Of a DNA stretch of 13,877 nt, positions 1-13,877 are shown in pieces. The notes beneath the pieces are model-generated. The model searched no databases, was not told where the DNA came from, and was given only the letters and a program-made list of their open reading frames with translations. This stretch comes from Spirogloea muscicola (lineage: Eukaryota > Streptophyta > Zygnematophyceae > Spirogloeales > Spirogloeaceae), in contig WELB01000188.1 in NCBI GenBank assembly GCA_009602725.1, positions 81,563 to 95,439 on the forward strand. Direction: 5' to 3'. The translations under genes and the position numbers were made by a program. The number at the start of each line of letters is the position of its first letter. Position 1 is the first letter of the stretch.

Positions 1-200
<200 letters not shown>

Positions 201-270
201 CGAAAGGGCAAGGGCTACACTACAAAACTGCAGAACACAGAGACGATGCAGAGGGAAGCTCAGTACAAAG

Positions 271-350
271 AGAGAAGGGCTCGCCCATTGAGGATACGGG
301 CTGGAAAAAGCCAGCCCAGAAAAGAATGAACAAAGGACGAGAAGGGGCCA
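271..350 (-). repeat. Hairpin repeat family, minus copy
   Basis: Reads on the + strand as GGGCTCGCCCATTGAGG, the 7-bp hairpin at 298-317, CCCAGAAAAGAATGAACAAA and GAAGGGGCCA. It overlaps the 126-bp direct repeat. Confidence 0.7.
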
Positions 351-418
351 GGGGAAGTACGAAGAACAACAAGAACTAAAAAGAAACGAAGCAGCTACGA
401 AGCACTCAGTAACCCCTG
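293..418 (+). repeat. 126-bp direct repeat, left copy
   Basis: Matches 13329-13454 base for base apart from about five substitutions (roughly 96 percent identical), same orientation and no gaps. It contains the hairpin GGGCTGG-AAAAAG-CCAGCCC and a tail ending CACTCAGTAACCCCTG. Ten bases later a second shared block begins (429-462, identical to 13533-13566). Confidence 0.9.
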
Positions 419-428
419 GTAAGCACTT

Positions 429-462
429 TCAGGTCAGAGAGACTGGGTTCCTGGAAGCGGGT
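429..462 (+). repeat. 34-bp direct repeat, left copy
   Basis: Identical over 34 bases to 13533-13566 (starts TCAGGTCAGAGAGACTGGG, ends GAAGCGGGT). It continues the 126-bp repeat homology on the other side of the length difference. Confidence 0.9.
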
Positions 463-727
463 ACCCTGGCCAGAGCCAGAGGCAGCAGCGAGGGCTCTGC
501 CTGCACGCAGGTGCAGCGCGCGGGCCATAGACCTCTGCAGCGAGACGGCCAAGCGCATGCATCAGTACAAATGGTCGAAGGGGCCACAATGGGGGCTGAA
601 GGGGGATAGTTTTTGGCAGCTAGTCTGTCGGATTTGAGGCTCCTCACTCGTAACTACTGAGTGGTCCATCCTCCCCCGTTCTGCCATAGCCTCTTCAGGC
701 CCCGTAGTCGCTGCTTAGCTCGTACTT

Positions 728-799
728 TGGCCCCTTCGAACCTTGTCAATTCTCTTCGGGCTGGTTTCTCACAGCCCTTGCCCCCATTGGGGAAGCCAC
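728..799 (+). repeat. Hairpin repeat family, near-complete + copy
   Basis: The most complete copy seen. In order it has TGGCCCCTTCGAACCTTG, TTCTCTTCGGGCTGG, the arm pair GGGCTG/CAGCCC (758-777, 8-base loop), then TTGCCCCCATTGGGGAAGCC. The same order recurs at 13465-13508, and in reverse complement at 13297-13385 and elsewhere. Confidence 0.75.
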
Positions 800-983
800 T
801 TTACTTCCTCCTGAAGATGCTATGTCAGAACGGGTGGAGGACGGCCCACTCAGTTGCCACCGTCATCTGCCCCGCCCGACCGCAGGGGTGGTCTAATTAC
901 TTCTTCGACGACGGGGCCAGAAGTGAGCTCTTCTGCCTCGAAGGCTGGCCATGCAGCTGCGAACGCCGCTCGCTGCGAGGCTG

Positions 984-1079
984 CAAGTGTCCCCCAAGCC
1001 AGCTCACTACCCAGTTAACAGGACACTTGTAAGGCTAGAATTGGCCTCCCTTTCAATTTCATGCGCACCCAGCGCCTTC
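984..1079 (+). repeat. Dispersed element, copy 1 of the ARV1-upstream repeat
   Basis: This is the partner of 10461-10556. In this copy the internal inverted pair CAAGTGTCC/GGACACTTG is perfect, with about 27 bases between the arms. No gene follows it here, so the copy does not by itself mark a promoter. Confidence 0.75.
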
Positions 1080-1166
1080 TCTTTAAGGGGCCGGGGGCTG
1101 TCAATGGCCAGTCCAGAATGATTGAAGTCCAAAGGGCCGAAAGGCGCCAAAACCACAGAAGATGAG

Positions 1167-1431
1167 ACGCTTCCAGGAGAGGGCGGTGGCTGTGACAGGC
1201 CAGCCCAGAGAAAAGAATGAACACACGGCTATGCAAGAGAGCTCGCTTCCTTATGCAAAAGACAACGAATAGGACCTTGGTGAAAAGTGGCTCTTCCAAG
1301 CAGCTCTACTATTGTAAGACTATGGCTGTGTAATGCCAGCCCAACGGACTGCCAAGAGCATAGACTCTTCAAGTGGAGGCGATGGTCGTGAAAGGCCAGC
1401 CGAATAAGAATGGGTGAAATTCGAAGGGGCA
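1167..1431 (-). repeat. Cluster of three diverged hairpin-family copies
   Basis: Three successive units (about 1167-1230, 1289-1350 and 1363-1431) each have a CTTCCA or CTTCAA start, a GGCTGTG or GGTCGTG middle and a GCCAGCC core; two then carry AAGAATG. Only the last ends in CGAAGGGGCA. They are more diverged than the copies near the window ends. Confidence 0.6.
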
Positions 1432-1490
1432 GATGAGCACTAAGCGTACAGCGCCTCAAGTGGCCACTGGGTGCTCACTATCCGCTAGGT
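1396..1490 (+). repeat. Direct repeat with 13009-13103
   Basis: Both stretches run from GGCCAGCC through an AC-AGCG motif to GTGGCCACTGGGTGCTC and TATC, in the same order and orientation. Identity is patchy in the first half and high in the second. Confidence 0.6.
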
Positions 1491-1645
1491 AGCGTAGGAC
1501 CGATGTTGCCCACTTCGTGCAAATTTCAAATCCCAAATGAGTCAAGAAAGTTGGTGAACACTAGGGATGGCCGATTGATCATCGTAGTCGGTAGCTGCAA
1601 GTGGGAAGGACTAATAGCTGGAATGTACGAAGCTGCAGTGGACAA

Positions 1646-2122
1646 GGCCCGAAGGGGCCATCATTGCTAAACTTCACATCCACCTTACCTTGAAATAGGT
1701 GTTTCCTCTGTTCTGGGCTGGCTTTGCACAGCCCCCGCCTCCTCTGGAATAGCTTACTTTCTGTTCTTTGGCGCCCACTCCAGAAGTCACGGAGAGTGCT
1801 TCTGTGCATTTTGCGCCTTCCGGCCCTGTCAGACCTTGTTCCTCGTGCTGGTCGCGCCCTGACTGCAGCCTCTGGCTATAGACAGGGGACCTGCTACCGG
1901 GAGACTCGTTATTCTGACCAGCAGCGGGGCTACTCTGACGCGCGGCTGTTGACTAGTGGTCATGTTGCACACATCTATGTAGCCACTTGTGTAGATGGGT
2001 GGTCTGTGCTTTCCGGTCCCTTCCGACCTTGTTTGTTCCTTTTCCGGAGAGAGCACTTCAAAAGTAAGGCGATGGCCTAAAGATGCCATCCCAAAATGAA
2101 ATGAACAAGGCCCAAAAGGGCG
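1646..2122. repeat. Diverged hairpin-family fragments, mixed orientation
   Basis: Fragments include the core GGGCTGGCTTTGCACAGCCC at 1715-1734 (+), the outer block GGTCCCTTCCGACCTTG near 2013 (+), and a minus fragment about 2052-2122 (GGCGATGGCC, then ATGAACAAGGCCC). No coding sequence was found among them. Confidence 0.5.
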
Positions 2123-2546
2123 AGGAGGTGCAACAATTACTAAACTAGACTCCGTGACTTCTGTGTATGGAGCCTCGGAAACCTCTACTCAACAACTGCA
2201 GATTGGATTGACTAGAGGGTAGAAGAGCATCACTACTTAGGCTGGCCTCTCCGGCTGCTAATATATCCAGATTTGCGGCTGCTGGCTATGGGTTGCTGAG
2301 CAGCCATCCTTCGTGTTCTCGTGCTTTCCTGCATGGTCTTACGGTTTCCGACTCTTGGACCTTGTTCAGTGTGTTCTGGTTGTCTCTCAAAGCCATCGCC
2401 CCCTTGGGAAAGCTCTCTATCCTCGCTTATACAACCTACTTGAGAACACTGTCAGTCTAGGATTGCACGATGTGAGGTTGTGCTTCCCGCCAAGATGGGC
2501 ATGCGGGTAGCATATTGTTCTTTTAGACGCCGTCGTGTGTCAGCAT

Positions 2547-2735
2547 GTGCAGCGAGCTTAGGCTCATGATTTGCACCAGAAAGCTGGTCGAGCTTTTATT
2601 GGTTGCAGAGCTTGTCATTTGCCGTCCAGTAATCAGGCATCAGTGAGCGACCTCTATGCTGACTCGTGGTTACTAGCGGGTCAGCATAGCAAGAGGTGAT
2701 GAACATCTGTCGATGTACTTGCCTTCGTACTTGCT
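2547..2735 (+). repeat. Upstream duplication, unit A
   Basis: Parallels 2844-3037 with a period of about 297-302 bases. Shared blocks in order: CAGCGAGCT-AGGCTCATG, AGCTGGTCGAGC, GCCGTCC-GTA, GGGCATCA-type, GCGACCTCTATG, GTGGTTACT and CTTGCCTT-GTACTT. Unit A contains a perfect 10-bp hairpin (CTATGCTGAC 2654-2663 with GTCAGCATAG 2680-2689, 16-base loop). Confidence 0.8.
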
Positions 2736-2843
2736 ATGCTAAGCCAAGTGCTTAGCCGGTAGGGGCTAAGTACTAAGGCCTCCGTGACTCAATTCACGCT
2801 CCATGTCAACAGCCTCCACCTCTGCCCTTGCCCTTTTGCTTGT

Positions 2844-3037
2844 CTGCAGCGAGCTCAGGCTCATGCGTTGCATCAGAAGCTGGTCGAGCCTTAGCTGGTA
2901 GCTCAAGAGCATGTCGATCGCCGTCCGGTATTCGGGCATCACTTAGCGACCTCTATGTGCTGACTAGTGGTTACTGAGCGGGTCAGCTTAGCAGCAGGTG
3001 ACGTACATTTGTCATTGTGCTTGCCTTTGTACTTAGC
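2844..3037 (+). repeat. Upstream duplication, unit B
   Basis: Second unit of the pair, ending about 85 bases before the KLHDC4 ATG, so it probably overlaps the promoter or 5' leader. The hairpin is partly decayed here (GCTGAC/GTCAGC kept). Confidence 0.8.
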
Positions 3038-3111
3038 CACATAGGCCCTCCATCTCTTAATACACACTCCTTGCCGAGCTGGGCGCTGCAGGCGCGCGCG
3101 CCAGGCTCCCA

Positions 3112-3121
3112 CGCGGCCGCC

Positions 3122-3127
<6 letters not shown>
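3112..3127 (+). promoter_or_regulatory. Strong Kozak-type start context of the KLHDC4 gene
   Basis: The ATG at 3122 sits in GCGGCCGCCATGGGC, with purine at -3 and G at +4, close to the optimal eukaryotic initiation context. The residues after it (MGKK) match the N-terminus of KLHDC4-family proteins, which supports this start. An alternating CG tract (GGCGCGCGCGCC) lies about 20 bases upstream. Confidence 0.7.
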
Positions 3128-9426
<6,299 letters not shown>

Positions 9427-10295
9427 TTCTGCCTAGTCCTGCCCACTCGAGGCATGTGAGTCGTTCTCAAGGTCAACATCAGCCACAATTGCAGCCCGCT
9501 CTTCTTTTGCGTACTTGCTGCCAAATCGTATTGAGCCCTACCGTGGATGCCTCGGGTCCTCTGTGCCGGGCAAATGAGTGAGCAGCTGCATAAGTTGCTC
9601 TGAAGTTTGCCTGCGACAGCCCAGAAGCCAAAAACGTTCTGTTAATTGGCGTGGGGGGTGGAGTTAGCACATGGCTAGGCTCCAACAGAAAGCTGAACAA
9701 CCTATCCAGCAGCAAGTAGCTGCCGCTCGGCTGCCCAGCTAGCAGTGAGCAGAGGTAACAGGTGTGCGAGTGAGCAGGGGGCGTCAATCTTTCAGATCAT
9801 GCAAAGGTGGCCAGGCCAGGGAAAGGAGGCCTGACTTCAGAAGTCAAACTTCAGTGATTCTGTGTGGAAGTGTAGTGGAGTGCTCTGCAGAAGGACTAAG
9901 TGGAGAAATGCAAGGTCTGCGGCTGTGGGGTAGTGCTCTGTCAGACTATGTCGAGCATTGTCAAGCATGTCAAGCATGTCGAGCATGCAGATCATCTGCT
10001 GACTCGAGCTTATACAATCTGCACGAACCGTTTGGCTTTGCAAGATACGTCCGCTGCAAGTGCTGTGAACGAGGGGACACCACAGCTGATGTGACCACCA
10101 TCCTGGATTGTAGCACTAGAAGAGCAGCACCCCTCTTGTATTCATCCCCACTCTGCATGACCTTCCACTGCGTTGACACGACGCTAGCAGCGCTCCCAGG
10201 CGCTTGCGATACACCAGCGTGCTGGGCGTGCGTTAGCCGAGGCTAATGGCTTCCGTGGTGGTGGTTTGGCTCCTCAGCTTAGCTTAGTCAGATAG
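9427..10295 (+). other. Gene-free stretch: KLHDC4 3' end and spacer
   Basis: No convincing coding sequence was seen. It must contain the KLHDC4 3' untranslated region. At 9950-9986 there is a small tandem array of a 9-10-base unit (GTCGAGCAT or GTCAAGCAT, four copies). No TGTAA polyadenylation-type motif was noticed before 10296. Confidence 0.6.
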
Positions 10296-10384
10296 TGTAA
10301 CGGGCCAGACCCAGGGCGGACAGGGTACCCCGCAGGGTGTAACACCTGTCCGGTTCCCGGTATCTATGGGTATTGTCTGTTACA
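10296..10384 (+). repeat. TGTAAC...GTTACA-bounded fragment, LTR-like
   Basis: This 89-bp stretch starts TGTAACGGGCC, ends GTTACA and repeats GTGTAAC inside at 10337. It has a perfect 8-bp stem (CGGACAGG 10317-10324, CCTGTCCG 10345-10352). The TG...CA ends with short inverted repeats resemble small LTRs, but no target duplication, primer-binding site or retroelement protein is present. The two TGTAA motifs could also serve as green-algal poly(A) signals for KLHDC4. Confidence 0.35.
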
Positions 10385-10390
10385 TCATTC

Positions 10391-10421
10391 GCTAACCGCT
10401 GGCTACTGATTATCGGTTAGC
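10391..10421. repeat. Short inverted repeat between the two genes
   Basis: GCTAACCG at 10391-10398 pairs perfectly with CGGTTAGC at 10414-10421 across a 15-base loop. It lies about 210 bases before ARV1. Function unknown. Confidence 0.6.
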
Positions 10422-10460
10422 CCTATCCGCTACAATATGCATGTGCTCACTCGGTGATAT

Positions 10461-10556
10461 CAAGTGTCCCCCTTAGCTAGCTCGTCACCCCGTAGCAGGA
10501 CATTTGCAAGGCTAGAATTGGCCTCACTTCCAATGTCATGCGCACTGCGCGCCTTC
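10461..10556 (+). repeat. Dispersed element directly upstream of ARV1 (copy 2)
   Basis: About 96 bases here match 984-1079 over the whole length, by eye around 80 percent identical with no large gaps. Both begin CAAGTGTCCCCC and share GGCTAGAATTGGCCTC and TCATGCGCAC. Each copy starts and has in its middle an inverted pair (CAAGTGTCC with GGACAYTTG), so it can fold. It ends about 75 bases before the ARV1 ATG and so probably overlaps the promoter or 5' leader. Confidence 0.75.
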
Positions 10557-10629
10557 GCTCGACGCTGGCAAGGCTCTGTTGCAATGTAAGCTCGCGAGGG
10601 TACCCACAGCCGCCGCCTCTGCGGCGGGC

Positions 10630-12530
10630 ATGCGGTGCGTGGAGTGCGGCGCCGTGGCGGCGGCGGCCTACCGCGAGTACTCGCCGGGCAACGTGCGCCT
10701 CGTGGACTGTGTGGGCGCCAGTCCCCGAGCCAGCATCCGTTGTGCTCAGGACAGCATCCTCGTCTCCTTCGCTGGCCTTATGGAACGAGCTGCCAGCTTC
10801 AACGTCTCTCGTCCGCGCTTCTTCGTGCAGGCGTGCTGCGGCAAAGCCGTGGACCCCTACATCGAGTGCGAGCTCGTGGTGCGTGCCACAGCCAGTCCGG
10901 CGCTCGCCCATCAAGAGGGCTCGAGGTGGACAAGCGGACGGAGCATGATGGGCTCCGCGGCGGCGCTGCGGGCAGGTCGTCGTCATCGACCTCATCCTGC
11001 ACCGGCCGCAGGCGTACCGCCACCTCCTTCACAATCGCCTATCGACTGCGGCTCTGGTCGACAAGCAGGTCTGCCGCCGTTGCTTCTGCTCTTGGGGATT
11101 ATGGGTTAAGTCCCCATCATGGGGACAGGCGCGACGTGACAGCGAGCCAGCTCGAGTATGGCGGCCAACAGCTTCGCCGTGCTCAGCCACAATTTGGAGT
11201 TTCTGACGCCCTCACTGACTTTTGAATGTGTCGACACCGTGCAATGCAGCGGTGCTGCCTCAAGGGCTTCATGCTGGTTGCAGCCTTGGACACATGTACC
11301 GCCTTCTCTCACACGACTTTAGTAGTCCAGCATAGTGAATTGTCTGCTCAATGTGACAGCAAGTGGAGCTAGCTGACAGGCCCCATTGCGTCCTAAAGCA
11401 TTAGGACCCTGCATAGACTGAGTGTTGTGCTTGGAGAGCCGGGCAGGGCGCTGCCAGCTTACTGGGAGGCTGAAGCTGGACGGAGAGCGACCAGGCCGCT
11501 TCGTCAAGTACACAATGATCGTGAGCGGTCCATCCTCTGAAAACCTGCTCTTACTGCTCTCCCATCCTTTGTCTTGGGGGAGGGCTTTCCCAACTCCTTG
11601 CATGAGGTTGCAACAATACTGATCCAGGCCTGTCTCTATCTGGACCTGTGAGTCAGCTTGGGGCAAGCACTTGTTATGCTGCAGCTTTTTGGGCTGATGG
11701 CGCTAGCAAATGCCCTGCACACACTCGTTGTGGCTGCTGTACTTGATAAGCGGATGCTCACGAAGCAAGCGAGGTGCTCCTTTGTCTGTATGTGGAATGC
11801 TACAGGTGTATTGCAATTAGTAGTGCAGCAGAGTGCATGCATGTCTGTGCTTCTAGTCAAAGTTTGCACCGCATACTTGCTGTCAAGATAAGGTCTTCAA
11901 TGCGCACGTTTAAGCAAGCCACATCAATGCTGGGATTGCGAAAAGCAACAGCAGTCTGCCTTCTTCTGCCCTTTAGGATGGTGGCTCTCACTCAAGGGCT
12001 TCTCCTTGCGAGTCTCTTCAAGCTTCTCACGTGTGCGATGGCTGTGAGTTTCTTTTGCCGAGCTTATGATGCAACTATTGCTGCAGCTACTTTTGACCCC
12101 AGCTTGACGCCAGCTCTGAAGCCTGTATTGGATGACACTATTGTGATTGGTGCATGTCGTCTCCTCTACTGGCCTCATCGATGTGCATGCAGATATGGAC
12201 CTTCTCCCCAGCAATGGCTCGAGTCATGGACGCCCTTGTGCTGACTTCCAACTACGCAGCAATACAAGGTCGTCGCATGGTCACTTCTTGGCCCAAGGCA
12301 GGCGACCTCGTACGGGCTGCCTGTCAGACTTGACGAGTTTAGAAGAGCTGGTTGAAGGCTGGAAAATGTTGCAATCTGTATCAGACCTCTGATGCAAGTG
12401 GGCTGCGTTTGGAGGGGCAGTGTGGCAAGATGTGCCGGGCCGGCACTTGGCCCTGGTTTCAGCAATTGCTGGAGCGGCAGCCAGGCACTGCACAGAGGAG
12501 CTGCTCCTGCCACTCCTACTCCGGCATTGA
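10630..12530 (+). CDS. ARV1: ARV1 homologue, ER lipid-homeostasis membrane protein, 9 exons
   Basis: Exons as modelled: 10630-10710, 10831-10878, 10976-11068, 11250-11295, 11448-11521, 11685-11773, 11977-12043, 12193-12268, 12421-12530; 684 nt, 227 residues, all junctions GT-AG and in phase. The N-terminus carries the ARV1 zinc ribbon: Cys3/Cys6 in MRCVECG, then Cys27 and Cys30 brought together by splicing, followed by VDPYIECE. Next are the family signatures EYSPGNVRL and IDLILHRPQAYRHLLHN. Hydrophobic segments follow at about 75-90, 111-134, 147-166, 174-190 and 201-220, with LVLTSNYAAIQ matching the conserved LTSN motif. ARV1 proteins act in the endoplasmic reticulum in sterol distribution and GPI-anchor synthesis. 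Length is close to plant ARV1 and a little below human. An in-frame upstream ATG at 10579 would add 17 residues; 10630 is preferred because it matches plant starts better. Exons 4 and 5 are least conserved and their edges least sure. Confidence 0.87.
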
Positions 12531-12985
12531 GGACAAGCAGCTGCGTGCGCTGAGTTTGTCTAAGCAAATGCTTCATCTGTTCAGGTTGCTGCCACTTACA
12601 GCTGCCTTGTGGAGGTTGCCACTCACCACATGCTAGATCATGCCTGAGCTAAGCGGGGCAGGAGAAATGAGAGGAATGCCTTTGGCTTGAGATGCTGAGC
12701 ACCCTTCCCCACAAGCACAAGATGCCCGGCACTCAATGGACAGGGAGGCGGGTAGTGCAGGGCAGGTGGCCGGTGTATTTTTGGGTCCCTAACTGCAAGA
12801 GCCGCATTGGGCCACCACGCATCTCTTTCAGCACAGTCCTTGACTGAAGCGAGTCGCAGGTACCGCGATGGTGATGCCGTTTACACCAACCTGAGCATGA
12901 GTCCTCCTCCTCATGGTTGTTATCACTTGTGCAGCATTCTCATGTTTTCACGATTTGACATCAACGAGTGCCGACAAAGAAGACT
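12531..12985. other. Gene-free stretch after ARV1
   Basis: It presumably holds the ARV1 3' untranslated region and spacer. No TGTAA motif, RNA gene or coding sequence was recognised. Confidence 0.5.
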
Positions 12986-13044
12986 GACTCTTCCAGTACA
13001 GGGCGATTGGCCAGCCCAGAATGAACAAAGTTCCAGGGGGCCAG
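12986..13044 (-). repeat. Hairpin repeat family, minus copy
   Basis: Has CTCTTCCAG, GGCGATTGGCCAGCCCAGAA and TGAACAAAG followed by GGGGGCCA. With the sequence after it (to about 13098) it parallels 1396-1490, including GTGGCCACTGGGTGCTC in both. Confidence 0.65.
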
Positions 13045-13156
13045 AAAAGAGTTAAAGCACACAGCGACTCGAGTGGCCACTGGGTGCTCGGTATCTTCTG
13101 TTGAGCAGCCGCAGATCAGAGGAACTAGTCTCCTGGTAGCGGGTCTCCTGGCTATA

Positions 13157-13234
13157 GCCAGAAATGGCTCGCCCATAGAGAAAGAGGGGCTAGCAAAGCC
13201 AGCCCAGAAAAGAATGGACAATATCCGCAGGCCA
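13157..13234 (-). repeat. Hairpin repeat family, minus copy
   Basis: Carries GGCTCGCCCATAGAG, the GGGGCTAGCAAAGCCAGCCC core and CAGAAAAGAATGGACAA. It is closest to the copy at 271-350. Confidence 0.65.
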
Positions 13235-13297
13235 CAAAGGCCACAATCGGTGCGGAAAAAGAAAAAAACTGAGAGGCTGTAGCCAAAGAAGAAAGGA

Positions 13298-13328
13298 CTC
13301 TCCCAATGGGGGCAAGGGCTGTGAGAAG
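13298..13328 (-). repeat. 31-bp perfect inverted repeat, left arm
   Basis: Reverse complement, without mismatch, of 13477-13507, with 148 bases between. Both arms are the conserved outer part of the hairpin family (CTCTCCCAATGGGGGCAAGG here), in opposite orientation. Confidence 0.9.
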
Positions 13329-13454
13329 GATAGGGGCTGGAAAAAGCCAGCCCAGAAGAGAATGAACAAAGGACGAGAAGGGGCCAGGGGAAGTACGAAG
13401 AACAACAAGCACAGAAAAGAAACGAAGCAGCTACGAAGCACTCAGTAACCCCTG
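13329..13454 (+). repeat. 126-bp direct repeat, right copy
   Basis: Partner of 293-418. Here the following shared block (13533-13566) is 78 bases away, not 10, because a 68-bp hairpin-repeat segment lies between (13455-13522). Confidence 0.9.
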
Positions 13455-13522
13455 CTGTCAACTCCTTTCGGGCTGGCTTCTCACAGCCCTTGCCCCCATT
13501 GGGAGAGCCACTTCTTTTACTG
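13455..13522 (+). mobile_element. Putative 68-bp hairpin-repeat insertion (filled site)
   Basis: This segment splits the homology shared with 293-462. Left of it the right-end copy reads CACTCAGTAACCCCTG and right of it CTAAGCAG, while the left-end copy passes directly from CCCCTG to GTAAGCA. CTG flanks the segment on both sides (13452-13454 and 13520-13522), a possible 3-bp target duplication. Inside is a good copy of the local hairpin family (GGGCTGGCTTCTCACAGCCC). It is far too short to code for anything, so it would be a non-autonomous element. Confidence 0.5.
13477..13507 (+). repeat. 31-bp perfect inverted repeat, right arm
   Basis: Pairs with 13298-13328 over 31 bases. It is part of the putative insertion at 13455-13522. 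Confidence 0.9.
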
Positions 13523-13532
13523 CTAAGCAGCC

Positions 13533-13566
13533 TCAGGTCAGAGAGACTGGGTTCCTGGAAGCGGGT
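13533..13566 (+). repeat. 34-bp direct repeat, right copy
   Basis: Identical to 429-462. The end is followed by a short tandem re-use of CCTGGAAGCGGG at about 13566-13579. Confidence 0.9.
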
Positions 13567-13790
13567 CCCTGGAAGCGGGCCTGTGAGAAGCCAGCCAAAG
13601 CGCAACCGGCACGCAGATGCAACGCGGGTGCCATCGACCGCTGCAGCGATATTGACGGGCGCAAGCGGTACACCTGGGCGAGGCGATCATCACACGACAT
13701 CAACAAGTTCCGACGAGATCCTCGCCCGCCTCGTAGTGTAGTCCGTTGATCCTTTCCCTGAGCAGCTCCTCGCGCTAGGTCGAGACCGCC
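13567..13790. other. Unassigned spacer before the right end repeat
   Basis: About 220 bases with no recognised gene. It has no obvious counterpart inside the left end repeat (201-270), so the inverted similarity is confined to the GC-rich block. Confidence 0.5.
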
Positions 13791-13868
13791 GCCGCCGCCG
13801 CCGCCACCCCTCCTAAACCCCGGGCCGCCGCCGGCATCGCTGCCGGCGGCGCCCGCTATGGGGTCCGC
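13791..13868 (-). repeat. GC-rich end repeat, right arm
   Basis: This is the reverse complement of 123-200, with the same hairpin core and (GCC)n inner edge. Nine further GC-rich bases follow it to the window end and have no counterpart on the left, where the poly(A) run begins instead. Confidence 0.85.
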
Positions 13869-13877
13869 CGCGCGCCG

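Larger units (their letters stand above)
463..2546. other. Gene-free repeat-rich left flank
   Basis: All frames were read and no conserved protein or splice-joined gene was recognised. Apart from the repeat copies listed separately, 800-983, 1432-1645 and 2123-2546 hold only unassigned sequence. Confidence 0.6.

Noticed and set aside
9908-10094. Cys-rich frame beginning EKCKVCGCG, zinc-finger-like
   Set aside because: There is one Cys cluster only, no second ligand pair or conserved continuation, and it crosses the 9-10-base tandem array; chance is likelier.
10477-10995. 172-codon minus-strand frame over ARV1 exons
   Set aside because: It is antisense to the ARV1 zinc-ribbon exons. Its C-terminal RPILALQ phrase is shared with the frame at 1015-1299 only because both cross the same dispersed repeat.
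10635-11225. 196-codon + frame overlapping ARV1 exons 1-3
   Set aside because: It is out of frame with the conserved ARV1 residues and crosses three introns; it is a GC-rich shadow frame.
11628-11647. Possible 20-nt micro-exon in ARV1 (acceptor 11627, donor 11648)
   Set aside because: It would need a 37-base intron after it. The simpler junction 11521 to 11685 is in phase and gives a continuous hydrophobic segment.
12961-13605. 214-codon open frame on the minus strand, hydrophobic
   Set aside because: It runs through several copies of the hairpin repeat and the direct repeat; its recurring WAGF-type phrases are translated repeats, with no recognisable family.

Overview
This window is nuclear DNA from a eukaryote, most likely a chlorophyte green alga (trebouxiophyte-like is my best guess). 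The signs are two genes densely interrupted by short GT-AG introns (26 introns, about 97 to 447 bases), moderate GC, short dispersed repeats between genes, and plant-type CCCTAAA telomere-like units inside one intron. Nothing bacterial, viral or organellar was recognised.

Two complete genes lie on the + strand. The first (3122-9426, 19 exons, 814 codons plus stop) is the orthologue of human KLHDC4 and yeast Kel3: a Lys-rich N-terminus, five kelch blades, a 211-residue acidic exon, a sixth kelch blade, a second acidic stretch and the conserved C-terminal domain of this family. The second (10630-12530, 9 exons, 227 codons plus stop) is ARV1, an ER membrane protein of sterol and GPI-anchor homeostasis, with its N-terminal Cx2C...Cx2C zinc ribbon. 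Every modelled exon joins in phase and both reading frames run from ATG to stop. 24 of 26 acceptors are CAG and two are TAG. Donors are loose after GT; 16 of 26 have G at +5. The genes are co-oriented about 1.2 kb apart. No functional link between them is known or implied.

The gene-free flanks (201-3121 and 12531-13785) are built from small repeats. The main one is a roughly 70-bp hairpin-forming repeat family present in both orientations, about a dozen full or partial copies. Others are a 126-bp direct repeat near both ends, a 300-bp-period duplication before KLHDC4, and a roughly 96-bp element found both at 984 and directly upstream of ARV1. Comparing the two end copies of the direct repeat suggests that one holds a 68-bp insertion of the hairpin family that the other lacks, which hints at past mobility.

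The window begins with 122 A residues. About 78 bp of GC-rich sequence follows and reappears inverted at the far end. The likeliest explanation is a contig broken in the same dispersed repeat at both ends with an artefactual A-run, but a real terminal inverted repeat cannot be excluded.
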